Source: Oehlia diaphana (lineage: Eukaryota > Glomeromycota > Glomeromycetes > Glomerales > Glomeraceae). From it: a stretch of 64,000 nucleotides of DNA. Both the position numbers and the translations under genes were made by a program. Numbering within the stretch: the stretch's first letter is position 1; each line of letters opens with the position of its first letter. The DNA lies in NCBI GenBank assembly GCA_003833135.1, contig QZLH01000304.1, positions 36,214 through 100,213 of the forward strand, written 5' to 3'. The notes under the pieces are model-generated. The model saw only the letters and a program-made list of their open reading frames with translations. It made no database searches and was not told where the DNA came from. Shown piece by piece: positions 39,493 to 51,400 of this stretch.

Positions 39493-39849
39493 TTAATGTC
39501 CTTTATGGGGTAATAAATAATAATATGGTTTCATAGTCCTGCAAGTTACACATGAATTATTGAATGATAACTTTCTTGTATATTTTTTAATTGTTTTTTT
39601 TTTACGATTGCATCGATTCATCTTTGTGTTTGCTTGGGGATAATAATTTAAGGAATTGGATCCGGGTGCTTTCAAGGGAATGCCAAGATGGTAATTGAAA
39701 TTAATTTCTGGGCAAAATTTGATAATTTGACCTTCGGAGGTTCGGCCGATAACGTTGACATGTGACAAGGTGGCTATGTCCGCAGTTGCTTTGTATGTAA
39801 GACGTAATTTGGGTAAAGTCAATTGAATGACAATTGGACAATTGGACAA
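39493..39849 (-). CDS. Hypothetical protein with CxxC...HxxH end, possibly frameshifted
   Basis: A 118-aa frame with no recognised family. The C-terminus reads NNSCVTCRTMKPYYYLLPHKGH then stop, a possible zinc-binding pattern (CxxC ... HxxH). A one-base shift at about 39494 opens a continuation (KCDQKRWPDDACETFAYG) that adds further Cys and an aromatic/acidic pattern and runs to about 39425, so the annotated stop may reflect a frameshift or sequencing error. There is no long similarity that I can name; a DHHC-type zinc finger was considered because of CxxCxxxKP, but the HC part is missing. Confidence 0.4.
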   Translation of the reverse strand: MSNCPIVIQLTLPKLRLTYKATADIATLSHVNVIGRTSEGQIIKFCPEINFNYHLGIPLKAPGSNSLNYYPQANTKMNRCNRKKKTIKKYTRKLSFNNSCVTCRTMKPYYYLLPHKGH

Positions 39850-40155
39850 TTGAACTATCGGACTATTTTATACCATTATAAGTTAAAATATAGAATATCT
39901 GGAATTAATATACCTTTACATCAACACATTTATTTTAACACGTGATTTTACTCCGCCTTAGATATTGTTTTGGGAAAGTACAAGTCAACCTTGCATGTCG
40001 TTATTTTAAAAGTCAACCCCTATATAGTCACACTCTGAAACAACAGTGTGATTATAAAAATACTGTATGATGTGATTAAAGAGGGGATTTTTTTTAATAA
40101 GCTAATTAGTAACTTGGACCAAACGTAGATGTGCTTATAAGGAAGGATGTAACTA
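39850..40155. other. Short spacer
   Basis: No gene supported. AT-rich with a direct GACAATTG doublet near 39831-39849. Confidence 0.4.
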
Positions 40156-40527
40156 CAGTCGGCTCGCGTTATAACGAAAATTTTGTATATTGCGGTATAT
40201 CCATTACAATATAACGTGAATGATTTCATGTCACACTGTGAAAATTACATACGCTGAAATATAATTTAAAATAGTTCCTTTTCTATATTTCTTTTATAAA
40301 TTTTACATATATTCTATTGCCACAAGTAGTAATCATTTAAAATTCGAAATTTTTATAAAATAGTGTGTCTTTATAATATAAAATTCGTTACAATGTGAGT
40401 CATTTTGTATATACTGTTTATACACTTTACTTCGTTATAATTATTAAAATTCGGTATATAAGATTTTTTTTATATGTCAAAAATCGTTGTACTAAATAAT
40501 TCGTTATATCGAAACGCGAGCCGACTG
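40156..40527. mobile_element. Pogo/Tc1-mariner-like MITE, intact ends
   Basis: 372 bp flanked by TA on both sides (40154-40155, 40528-40529). The left end CAGTCGGCTCGCG is a perfect inverse of the right end CGCGAGCCGACTG, and the next bases (TTATAACG / CGATATAACG) continue as a near match. The interior repeats TTCGTTATA/TTCGTTACA words and has no ORF. TA duplication and CAGTC ends fit Tc1-mariner/pogo non-autonomous elements. Confidence 0.88.
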
Positions 40528-41439
40528 TATATCCACTCATCTGTGAGAGGGTCGATTGTATATCAAATTCTTATCAGTATGGTCATTACTCATTAGTAGA
40601 CTATAATTTGAGCCAAATTACAGTATAATTTATACTAAGACTAACATAAACATTCCTTTTATTATATATAATCTATAAAAAAAATAATACAAGGTTTTGA
40701 CCCATAATGCAGGTTTTTGCTTATAAAGAAATTAGTTATTAATATATTTCTAATAAAAAAGATTATTTATACCATATCATCTAATTTTGAACGGAATTAA
40801 GATGGCACAAAATTCAAAAAAAAAAAAAATTAGGAAAGAAAAAGTAAAGAAAGGTTCAAAAAAATATTTTAAATTGTTAAATAAGTAAATTTTAATAACT
40901 TCATAAAATCATCAAGTGCTGGCCAGATAAAACCAGTGTAACCTAAATCTTATACACAATTATAAGAAAAATATAGATTACTGTAATTGCGAAATGGAAC
41001 ATGGAAAATTTGTTTATTTGTTGGTACATTGATATACGCAGAATTACAATACCAAAATCCATTATAGTCCAACATTGTTTAAATCTACCAAATAATTTTA
41101 TTCCAAGTTTTATAAACTAGGTAAAACGGAAATCATTGAAGTCCTTCGCTCGATATGTTCATTATGTTTTTTATATCCAAGTAGATTTCATAGTATAAAT
41201 TACAAGTAATTAATATAAAGTAGAATATAAAAGCTGGAATAAAGACCATGATCAAAATCTCAAAAAATTCAGACTTAGTAAAATTTTGAAATCACGTGTA
41301 GATGATGAATGTCAAGTTGAAAAGATTCTTGTAAAATTAAAAAATTTTAATATTAAAGCAATCGTGTGATTCGTGTCATCACTGACCGTAGAAAATTACA
41401 TTTAACAAGCTCTATATTATGAATGAAAATGCATTCACT
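40528..41439. other. Gene-free 3' flank of the chromate transporter gene
   Basis: AT-rich. No exon or repeat was recognised. Confidence 0.45.
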
Positions 41440-43058
41440 TCAAATAACAATATCATCTGTAACAACAAATAAAAATTGTCCAGCAATAGCACCAAATATT
41501 ACTAATAACAAAGATGTTTGAGATCTTTTAAAACTATATAAAGCTGCTAATGATAAAACGTACAAAACAGCTGCTACAGAACTATGTTGAGCAGCAACCA
41601 GAGTTAATTTATCCGGTGATAACTTTTTTAATATTGCAACATTAGAAATAGAAAATTTTAATAAATCTAATGCCGTTACAGCAATTATACCTACTACGCT
41701 ACCTGTAATACCATCAAAGAATGCTGCAAGAAATTTATTACGTACTAATTTTTCAAGAATATGATGTCCCATTATTGTAAAGAAAAAGCATGGTGTAAAA
41801 ACTCCTATTGTAATTAAAAAAGCTTCCAAAAATGCCCATCCATGTCCTCCAAATACATAACCTCCATAGTATCCTATGAAAGTAGAAAACATAACTAGTG
41901 GTGAGGGTAAGATCTGACCAATAGCAATCGCATCAAGAAAAACTTGTTTTGCCATCCATTTTCCAATACTAACGGCTTCTACTTGCAAGAAGGGTATAGT
42001 TGTCTAATATTTTCATAAAAATAATTAGATATTAGTTGCGAAATCTAAAACTATTTTTTAAATAATTTATAAACTTACGTATGCTCCTCCAAAGGATAAG
42101 CTTCCCGCAAGTAAACCTAAAGCAAATATATGTCCAGGATCGGTTTCTTTTGCTACTCCAATTCCTTTATTATTTATGATTAAATTATAAGTTAAATTAA
42201 ACGATTATAATATAATAATGCGTAATATAACTAACCTATTGACGTAGGTGACGGAATTCCTTTCTTAAGTCCAACATAAATTCCAAATCCGATAAATTCC
42301 AACACAAAAACTGATAATCCGAACCAATACATTTTCCTATCTATAAACATAAATGCTATACCACATACAGCTAACGTAATAAGAAAATTCAAATTCACTG
42401 CAGTTTGTATGGCAGATATGATGGCTAAACCAAATAACCAGCTATTAAATTGATTATTTCTATGGGATATAAATGAATGCTCTCCAATTTTATGAACAGC
42501 TCTTAATACCATTGCGGCTACAATAGGCTGTAAAGCGCGAAATGATGCATTAAAATAAATATTATCTAATCCTACTTTAACATATATAAAAGAGAATAAT
42601 AATATTAATACAAATCCGGGTAAGATAAATCCTAATCCACCAAGTAATCCACCTAATCGTCCCCTTCCTGCAAGAAAGCCAAAAAACATGCATAATTCTG
42701 TCGCTTCAGGTCCTGGTAAAATTTGATAAACACCATAGACTCTATTAAATCTTGTATGAGTTATCCATTGACGTTTTGTAACCAATCTTTCTTTAATAAG
42801 AGCAATTTGAGCAACGGGTCCTCCCCAAGCATGAATTCCAAAATCAAGAAATAAGACGAAAATTTTCCAATATGATAAATGTGGTACTTTAGAATTATCT
42901 TCAAATTCATTCTCTGTTTCTACTTGAACAACTACATTAGAATCATTATTCGCATTCTCGTCGTCAGTCTTGGTTGTACCTAACGTATTATCTGTTGTCG
43001 ATTCAATGTTTTTTTCGACAATTTTAGCAGAATCATTATTAGGTGAGGAGGAAGTCAT
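41440..43058 (-). CDS. Chromate/anion transporter, CHR (ChrA) family, two-domain form
   Basis: Three exons in phase: 43058-42236, 42164-42079, 42003-41440; 490 aa. CHR proteins are multi-span carriers that export chromate in bacteria and some fungi; native substrates in fungi are not settled. Two homologous halves are visible. The N-half has FLDFGIHAWGGPVAQIALIKE and LPGPEATELCMFFG; the C-half has LLAGSLSFGGAYTTIPFLQVE and ILPSPLVMFSTFIGY, repeating the family patterns FGGP and P-G/S-P. About ten hydrophobic segments are present. The N-terminal 75 residues are hydrophilic and Asn/Ser/Asp-rich. The first half is in one exon; the second half carries two short introns. Fungal CHR genes are patchily distributed, so transfer from bacteria is possible, but the introns and base composition show it is well settled. 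Confidence 0.92.
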
Positions 43059-43618
43059 TATTAAGAAAAATTTTCTTGGTTCAAAAAAAGTTGTTGATCC
43101 CGAACCAAGCTTATTTATAATTAAATACCAAGTTTATTTATAATTAAATAAGTCTTACCAAAAAAAGTAATATGTGCCAGTATTTTTAATTGTTGCAGTA
43201 TTGTTTGTATTTTAATTGTACTACATATATACTTATCTTCTCGCGAAAAATTGGAATATTCGATCACTTATCTTCACTAACAATACTACGCAGGTCGCGG
43301 GATGTACATCGATTATCAAATAAATATCCCCTATCACGCCATTTTTGTGTTAACATCTATAGCCCAATAATCAAGAAACCCTACTAGAGTTTTAACGACA
43401 GAAAAATTAGGTATGTTTTTCCTGATCTCTGGAGTGCATTACACACAATATTGGTAATATCCTATTCGACAATAATAGTTATTGTAATTACATTATTACT
43501 AGGTTTGGGCAATTACATTCTAGAATTCTAGAACTAACCTTTTTTATGAAGTACACGCATATATAGCGTCACCCGAAACCGGATTTATATGTCGAATTTA
43601 TAATTTAATTATTGCCAG
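43059..43618. other. Spacer between chromate transporter and MITE
   Basis: No gene seen. It contains the promoter side of the chromate transporter gene; a direct repeat of TTATAATTAAATA lies at about 43111-43150. Confidence 0.4.
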
Positions 43619-43797
43619 GTTAATCCAGTATCGCCACAAAATTTTCCACCCCACGTGACCTAATAAATTTGTCACCGGCGTCACACCCTTCGTTTTTACT
43701 ATGTATTCCATGATTAATTTCTTAATGCCAGCCGAGACATATAATGCCGGCCAAAATTCACGTGGGGTGGAAATTTTACTGGGGTAAGTGGTTAATC
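43619..43797. mobile_element. Small inverted-repeat element (MITE-like)
   Basis: The left arm AAAATTTTCCACCCCACGTGA (read 43638-43658) is matched by the right arm TCACGTGGGGTGGAAATTTT (43759-43778). Outer parts also pair (TTAATCCA near 43620 with TGGTTAAT near 43790). It is 179 bp, non-coding. Target duplications could not be fixed, so the class is unknown. It lies about 220 bp upstream of the heat-shock gene. Confidence 0.6.
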
Positions 43798-43799
43798 CA

Positions 43800-44013
43800 A
43801 AGTTGTCACGTGATAACTTTGCATGTGATACACGTGATATAAGTGACACAATCGACAAGTAAAAACGAACATTAAAAATGAATCGTCGTGAATCATTTTA
43901 GCGTAATGAAGTTATTCCCACGAAACTCTTTATAAAGGATATCGTTCCCAACGATTTAAAATTACCAAAAAGTTTGTTTAAAAAACTTCTTTTAATAGGT
44001 AAAAATTTTAAAA
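43800..44013. promoter_or_regulatory. Upstream region of the small heat-shock protein gene
   Basis: Two CACGTGATA boxes (about 43807 and 43831) and a short upstream ATG frame (MNRRESF, 43879-43902) precede the gene. A canonical heat-shock element (alternating GAA/TTC every five bases) is not clear; only scattered TTC and GAA are present. Regulatory roles are guesses from position. Confidence 0.35.
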
Positions 44014-44762
44014 ATGAATTTTGATGATTCTTTTCGTCGAATGCGACGTACATTCGACGACTTCTTTAATGACCGATGCTATCGTAAACCTGCGATTGAT
44101 GGTATGTAAAAATCCTTTTTAAAAAGAAGTATTCTACGGTCGATTAACTATACTAGATGTTTAATTTTGATGGCGCAGCACTTTGATAAAATTTTGATTA
44201 TCTGTTATACATCATATAGTTTATAACAAGTCTGACGAATATGTTTTGCACGCTGATGTTCCGGTAAGTAAATTTATTAATTGTTAATTATAATTTTAAA
44301 AGTTCTTTGATTACTTATATCTTATATTTTTTAAAATAGGGAATACAAAAATCTGATGTTAATGTTGAACTTGTAGGTGACAATAACCTAGTCATCGAAG
44401 GTGAATTTAAACCATATAAAGGTTTCGATAGAAATAATTTACTTGTGAATGAACGTGATTGTGGAAAATTCCGGTAAATTTTTATTGTTTAAAGCCTTTT
44501 TTATGAACATTTATTATAATTGATTTATTTAATATTTGCAAATTTAATGATTTTTAGTCGAGAGATTTTTTTATCTTGTGATCTACAAGTTGATAAGATG
44601 TCTGCTGTGATTGAAAATGGAATCTTGGAAGTTAGGGTAAATTAAATGTGTAGATTTGATCAGATAATTAAATGGGACTAATTACTATTTGATTGTTAAA
44701 TTTAATAGCTTCCTAAAGCTCAACGAACCAGCTCTACCGGTAGAAAGATCGAGATCAATTAA
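44014..44762 (+). CDS. Small heat-shock protein (HSP20/alpha-crystallin)
   Basis: Five short exons in phase: 44014-44101, 44220-44263, 44340-44473, 44558-44636, 44709-44762; 132 aa. The N-terminus is short and Phe/Arg-rich (FRRMRRTFDDFF). The alpha-crystallin domain starts at about residue 32 (SDEYVLHADVPGIQKSDV) and includes LVIEGEF, CGKFRREIFLSCDL and the near-C-terminal AVIENGILEVRLPKAQ, matching the family pattern A-x3-NGxLxVxLPK. A C-terminal KIEIN resembles the IxI/V anchor that links dimers into oligomers. sHSPs hold unfolding proteins in solution. All exons are too short for a simple ORF scan. Four introns in a 132-residue sHSP is notable, since many sHSP genes have none. Confidence 0.88.
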
Positions 44763-45793
44763 TTATTATGAGAGTGGTTTTCTAGATGACACTTATAGAA
44801 TACGAAATATGTAAATCAATAGCATAGCTGATAGCTCTCATTTAATTTTATACAAATTGGTCTAAATATTCGTTTACAAATAATTAAATGTGTTATTTTA
44901 AGAATGTTTTCAACCAATAAATCCCTTGTAATTTACCATGTTTAGTTTATGTCTTTATGATTTTTTAATTCAATATCAATATTTGTCATTGTTTATTTTT
45001 TTTTTGCCCAAAACATTCGATCAGTGTTGACAAAAGACAAATTGCTTAAAAAACTTATAATTTTTTTAAAAGCCTTTTTGGTATACCCTTCAGATCACAT
45101 CAATACTACTATGTAAAATTTTATTATTGATATTGTAAGCACCTTTAAGCATTAGCATTTATTTAATTGTATTTTTCCACTTTTTAATTTGTTCTTTTAA
45201 AACAAAAATATAGGTTGAAAAACTTTGCTGTTTTATATGTAAAACCTTTAATCAGTTAGATTTGGTATTAGCAAGTGATATTGAATGACATTGCTTACTA
45301 TGAAATAATATGAAAAATAACAAGTGTCATCTGAAAAGCAGGCAAACAATATTGTAAATATAATGCTACATTAATTATTAACTTTCAAGATTTCTTTTAT
45401 AAATAATTACAATAAAGAAATAGAAAATGTAAAATTTATATAATATGATAATAAATTATATTACACATTATTTTATTAATAATAATGATATAACAAATGT
45501 ATTATATTATAATTTAAAAATTATAATATTAGAAAAATATTGGATTTTTTTTATAAATCTTTTTTTAAAGTTACTTTTATTTTTATAAATATATTTTTTA
45601 AATATTATTTTTTATATTTATATTACATTTAATAAAATTAGATAGAATCTTATTTATTTATAATAGAAGTCTTTATTATAACTGTAAATATTAGAAGAAA
45701 TTAACAAAATAAAATACTAGTCATAATATAATCTTTAATTATATTATTTATATATTCATCTTTTAAAGTTTCAATTATTACACGTTGCTTTTG
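44763..45793. other. Gene-free AT-rich region
   Basis: No gene. 45.4-45.7 kb is almost pure A+T. Confidence 0.5.
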
Positions 45794-46334
45794 TTACTCT
45801 TCAAGAACCTTTTCAAGAACAGATTGATTGAATTTGATATCTAAATAATAAAAAGTAAAAGTATAATACATACAAAGTAAATAATAATGTGATTAGTAAG
45901 ATCCATTAAGCTATTCTCATCACAATAGTAATGTTAATTTTAAAGGAACATACACTTTGCCAATGAATCATCAAATTCCTCTGGTTTTTTACACTTAGTA
46001 CCTTTTATTCAGTTGTAATTATATTAAATTATTATAAATAATAATGTAAAGAAAAATTATTACACTTACTCAATATTTCAGATAATGATAATGTGATCAC
46101 TGCAGGAGATTTGCTTGATGATCTGGATGTAAATCATGCAAATGATGTAAATGATGCTGATGATGCTGATGATGCTAAAGTTCTTGCAGGTTGTTGAGAT
46201 GACTTGTTAAATAATTGATGTAAAGTTTCTTCGTCAGCAATTATTTGTATATAAGGAGTTAAATTTGAATTTGAAGAAGTGACGTAACGCTTATTTTTTG
46301 TTAATGATAGCATAAGAATTTGAGTAGTAGACAT
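45794..46334 (-). pseudogene. Small spliced gene of unknown function with an in-frame stop
   Basis: Three exons with matching phases: 46334-46070, 46001-45954, 45840-45794 (120 codons). Exon 1 opens MSTTQILMLSLTKNKRYVTS and has a Ser/Ala-rich stretch. At 46136-46134 there is an in-frame TGA; the same frame then continues with a Ser-rich, protein-like sequence (FTSRSSSKSPAVITLSLSEIL) to a GTAAGT donor. Exons 2-3 read STKCKKPEEFDDSLAK and YIKFNQSVLEKVLEE. Splice sites and phases are too coherent for chance, yet the stop breaks the frame, so it is a recent pseudogene, a readthrough case, or has a cryptic intron at the stop. An upstream exon-like fragment (46583-46474, acceptor TTTTCTAG, ends NTTSTPISD stop) may belong to the same or a neighbouring gene. 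Confidence 0.5.
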
Positions 46335-46473
46335 AATATTCTTATTTTATTTGGCTTTATTTGAAATTTTCTTCATTTGTTCCTTTTGTGTAAAATATAC
46401 TAATAAATTATATACATCTAAAAATTTATTAAAATTGTTAATGACTTATAAATAAATTACTATAGAGCTTCTT

Positions 46474-46583
46474 TAATCAGAAATAGGAGTTGAAGTAGTA
46501 TTCTTTGCCATCATGTTTCTAAGTGATAAAGAGAATGTGGCAGATTGGGCAGTTATATTGTTATCTTTTCTTTTTCCATACCT
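46474..46583 (-). pseudogene. Orphan terminal exon
   Basis: An exon-like piece with a good acceptor (TTTTCTAG|G) and open frame KRKDNNITAQSATFSLSLRN ending TPISD-stop. No upstream exons could be traced; the foldback element at 47021 lies on the 5' side and may have disrupted the gene. No family recognised. Confidence 0.35.
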
Positions 46584-47020
46584 AGAAAACATTAATTAAT
46601 ATGAAGAGTAAAGAAAAACAAACAATTAGTACGAAAAAAAGAAAAAAAATAGCTAAATATTTATGTCATTTAGCTTTTATACTCATAAACTTTATACTTT
46701 TTAAGGAATTAATAGTATAATTTGTTCAAATGGATAAATTGACAGTACATAAATATACATTAAATTAAACGTCAAATATTGATATAATATTGATAAAAAA
46801 GTTCTGTTAACTCATTAAGCATACTAATTAATATAAATAATATATAAATAATTAGCTATCAATAATATTTACACCAAAAATATATTATTAAATATTTTAC
46901 TATTTGAATAGGACTCTACTTACTTCTAATAGAGATTTTCTTACAAAATTTCAAATTTACTAGTAATTTTACCAATCCTTTTTGTCTCATAATTTTACCT
47001 TAAATTTTTAAAGATCTATA

Positions 47021-47535
47021 CAGGTTGAAATGTAAAAAATCAGACATCAATCAGTCACCAATCGGGCACCAATCAGGTAGCTGATTGGTAACTGATTGGC
47101 ATTTTCGCTAAATACTATTACCAATCAGGCAGTTTGCTAACTTTTGATTCAGTGATCAGAAAAAGATGAAATATAGTTCATTGGAATCACCTCAACAAGA
47201 CAAATCTAATGGTAGTAAAATCGTATTTCTAGGATTAATAATTGATGAGATATTAAATAAAATGTAAAAATAAAAAAATACTATTTATATTTTATTTAGT
47301 ATCTCATCAAGTATTAATCTTAGAAATACAATTTTACATTCGTCGTATTGAGACGATTCCAATGAACTATATTTCATCTTTTTCTGATCACTGGATCAAA
47401 AGTTAGCAAACTGCCTGATTGGTGATGGTATTTGGCGAAAATGCTAATCAGTCACCAATCAGTTACCAATTAGCTACCTGATTGGTACCCAATTGGTAAC
47501 TGATTGATGCCTAATTTTTCACTTTTCGACTTGTG
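47021..47535. mobile_element. Long foldback (near-complete palindrome) element, copy 1
   Basis: A 515-bp element that is inverted-repeat almost to its centre. The left end CAGGTTGAAATGTAAAAAAT pairs with the right end (TTTTTCACTTTTCGACTTGTG); the arms continue through AACTATATTTCATCTTTTTC / its inverse, and GATGAGATA-TTAAATAAAAT pairs with ATTTTATTTAGTATCTCATC around 47245-47310, leaving a short central loop. The outer 110 bp of each arm are packed with ACCAATCAG/CTGATTGGT words in both orientations. There is no ORF. A second copy is at 52733-53899. The transposon class is not assigned; target duplications are unclear. Confidence 0.85.
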
Positions 47536-47880
47536 CTAAATTTTCTTTAAAAAATATTTAATTATTAAATAAAGTATTTTACAATAGTTTAAACATTTAT
47601 TAAATTCTTATTAATATAAAATTTTATTAATTAATTAAAAAATTTTTAAAAATTTTTCTATGCTAAAATAAAGTAAAATTAGTTATTTAATATAAAAATA
47701 ATACTGAAAAATTACAAAATTTTTAAAAAAAATTTATGGATTTATAATTTTCTCCCTCCTTACCTCACCATCACCTTTTTCTTTTAAGGTTCTTTATATA
47801 GATTATTGTCTTTAAAGTTTGTTATTAAAATTTGTTACGCTATTACATCAAAAATAATTTTATTTTGTTATTTAAAATTG

Positions 47881-48133
47881 TTACACTATCACGTCTAAAA
47901 TTTATTATACCGTCACGTCTAAATCTTTTTATAATTTTATTACACGGTCTCGTCTAATTCTTTTTATAATTTCATTACACTATCATATTTAATTCTTTTT
48001 ATAATTTCATTACACCATCACATCTAAATCTTTTTATAATTTTGTTATACTATCACATCTAATTCTTTTTATAATTTCGTTATATCGTCACGTCTAATTC
48101 TTTTATAATTTCATTACACTGTCATGTCTAAAT
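47881..48133. repeat. Degenerate minisatellite, about 37-bp units
   Basis: About seven imperfect copies of a unit containing CACRTCTAATTCTTTTTATAATTTCATTACACTATC (given here as its pattern over 47881-48133). Units drift at several positions, mostly C/T. Lies between foldback copy 1 and the Plavaka relic. Confidence 0.8.
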
Positions 48134-48418
48134 TATTACATGTTATTTATTACAATTAAGGGTAAATTTTCATATTATTATATTTATTTATAAAATTAAA
48201 ATCTAATTAATCAATTTTACCTTATTATATACCGAAGACTATACAAATTATTAGTTAATTTTACCTTATAAAACTGAAGACTTCCTTTAATTTTACCTTA
48301 TAAAACTAGAGACCTTTATTTATTATATATATAATTTTACCTTATCTATTAAGAGACCTAAAATTTAATTTTACTATAAATTTTACCACAGATTTTTAGA
48401 CACCTATATTAGAAGTAA

Positions 48419-51400
48419 GTGGAATCCTATTTAAATATGTTTACCTGCCTATATCAATATTGTAATGTAACTTTTTCACATCATGCTGCTCTTCGTGAGC
48501 ATACGAAATCACATAAAGGTCAGGCTTATTGGAAAATATTAACAAATACCTCAAGCAATTTTAACAATTTTAGAGAAAATAATATTATAGTAATTATATA
48601 TCTTACACCAATTACTTTTTTTATATTGTAGATCATAATCATAATAATTAGTGTAATTATTTATGTGATACTAGAATCAATTTAATTTTATTGAATTTGA
48701 ACAAAGATGTAAATAACGAAAGTGATGAATAAATTGAAAATAATGATAATAAAAAACAAGATGATAGTGATGAACAAGTTGAAAATAACGATACTGATGA
48801 TAATGTAAATGATAATGATAACAGTTTTTTTATTGAATATGATAATGAGCTAATTGAAGGAGATATTAACGAATGAGTTGAACATATTTATAATTATAGT
48901 TTACATTTTTCTGAACAAACAAATCAATCAACATCAATTAATATAAGATCAATTCAAAACATTTCAGAACTTCTAGATGTCACTTATACTGAATTTATGG
49001 AACTTGCAATAACACATAAATTTTTTGATTCAGCTGGAAATGATGTATTAAAATCGTTTTGCAAGTACCATCTTCAAGAAAATAGTGTTTTACTAACAAA
49101 TATAGCTCAGGGACGTGAATTTATCAATTCTATGAATATTGATCATTTGTTATACCTTAAAATAAAAGTTTTAACGTATGAAGATGAAGAATATTACTTT
49201 TATTATCAGCCTATCTTTGATGCTATCAAAGAACTTTTATCTAACTCTGATATTTTAAAAAATTGTTAATGGAATTTTCCTTCAGAATATATTATTAATG
49301 ATAATGAATAAAATGAGCGTGTATATAGAGAACAATGGACTGGATTATAATGGGAGAGTAGTGGAATGGGATTAAAAAAGGTCTTATTGATAATAATATA
49401 TTCAAATGCAATTACGTTAGATTACCTTGGTAAAAGTTCAGAACACCCTGTTTATTTATTTCTTGAAAATATTGCAAACTGGCATAGAAATAAATGTGAC
49501 GCTAAAGTCTTGTTAGGATTTTTACCTAAATTAAAATAACTACATAATCGCAAAAATAATAAAGATAATTTTGTGCTTACTAAAAGAATATTGTATTAAC
49601 ATTGTTTTAATATTATGATACAACCTATATATGAAAAACTAGAAAATAATAGCTTAGATATTATATTAGATAATCAAATAATTTGGGCTTTTCTCTTTCT
49701 ATTTAAATTTATTAGTGATTTGCCAGAAGATGCAGCATTAACATTAACTTATGCCTCATCCAGGTGTAAGTGACCTTATCATATTTGTACTGTAACAATT
49801 GATGAGTTAAACAATTCTAATTTATCACAGTCACAAATAGAATTAAGAACCTTCTCAAAATATGCATTTTGTTTTAAATAATAATCTTTATCATGAGTTC
49901 TCTATTTATCCAATGTAAAACATATTTTGGAAGTTCTGGTAAAAAGAATTTTTAAATTTGATAATTATTCAAATAATTAATTTTATAAATAATTTTTAAT
50001 TTATATTTTGCGGTGAACTTAATATTTATAATGCAATGGTACTTGATCATATGTATCATTGTGACTTGGGCTTATTTAAGAATATGATATGCTAAATCAC
50101 ATGATCATATGAAGATTATGGCAAAAATCATCAAATCTAGACTTGTTATAAGTAAAAAAATTTTTTGACTCACGAAACTTAAACAAAACTTTGCTCTTTG
50201 GTTTTTAGAGTTAAGGTCTATTAATAGTATAGTTTTTGTTATAGTTTATTTATAAAATTAGACCAAAAAGTATTATGAGAAACTGCGAATCCTCTAAGGT
50301 AAGTTGCGAATTCACTAAATACTCTATCTTTAAATTAATTAAAACTTTCTGATACTTCGCAAATATATAGTGCATTTATAGTACTAGTAAATTTATTAAA
50401 AACTTTAGAGAATTCAATAATTAAATAAAACTTATTATTAATATCATTTAATTCTTTGTATTCATATATTCTTTATATTACTATTTAGATATAAAATATC
50501 AAATATTTTGTGAAGTAATGATTAGAATCTTGTGATTTCATAATAAAATTAAAGGACAAAAGTAAGAGATTCTGCAAGTAAAAATCATGTATGTTAGAAA
50601 TTTATAAAGATATATTTGAATAAAATTATTTATTTTCTTTAAATTTATTTACATATATTATTTAGAAATATTAATAAGTGATTAAAAATTTTTTAAAATT
50701 ATTGGAGTGGTTATTTTATCTTCTTTTTGAATATAAATTTAATAAAATTTATTAGTTAGTTAATGAAATATTAATTTTCTTGCAATTAATTGAGTTTTTC
50801 GTTCAATTTTGACATCACGTGATATTAATAAATGATCAACATAAATTTTGCCATATAAAACCTATATGTTCATAAAAAGAAGTGAACCCTACTCTTAATT
50901 ACCAAGTTTGTTTTACCTGAAATTATATTAAACTATATTGTAGACAAGAAGGCATTGATGAATTTGACAGATGGCTGGTAAAAATACCACGCTTTTCTGA
51001 ACTTAAAACTTTTAAAAATAGACTTGGTAATATTGCACGCTTCACTACATCAGAATTTTAAAGCATGATAAAGCAATTAATATTTGTTATTGTTGGTTTA
51101 ATTATTGTAAAACATAAACTAAGTTTAAGTCTGATACAAGCAAAACAACATGATTTAAATCTTACAAATTTATTTGTATCTTAGAATAGAATGTATATTT
51201 TTAGCCGTAAAGAAACATTTATAGACTCAGAACTTAATAATTTTCAGGTAAATTTTTATAAAATATTTAATAAATTCTTATTATGAATATTAATTTTTAA
51301 TTTATAATCTAGGAGATGATTATTAATTAGGCAACAAAATTTATAAATCTATTTATTCCAATTGCAAGTACTGAAATGAAATACCTAAAGTTGCATAACT

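Noticed and set aside
39493..39849. DHHC palmitoyltransferase fragment
   Set aside because: CVTCRTMKP is suggestive, but the DHHC core and following His/Cys pattern are missing.
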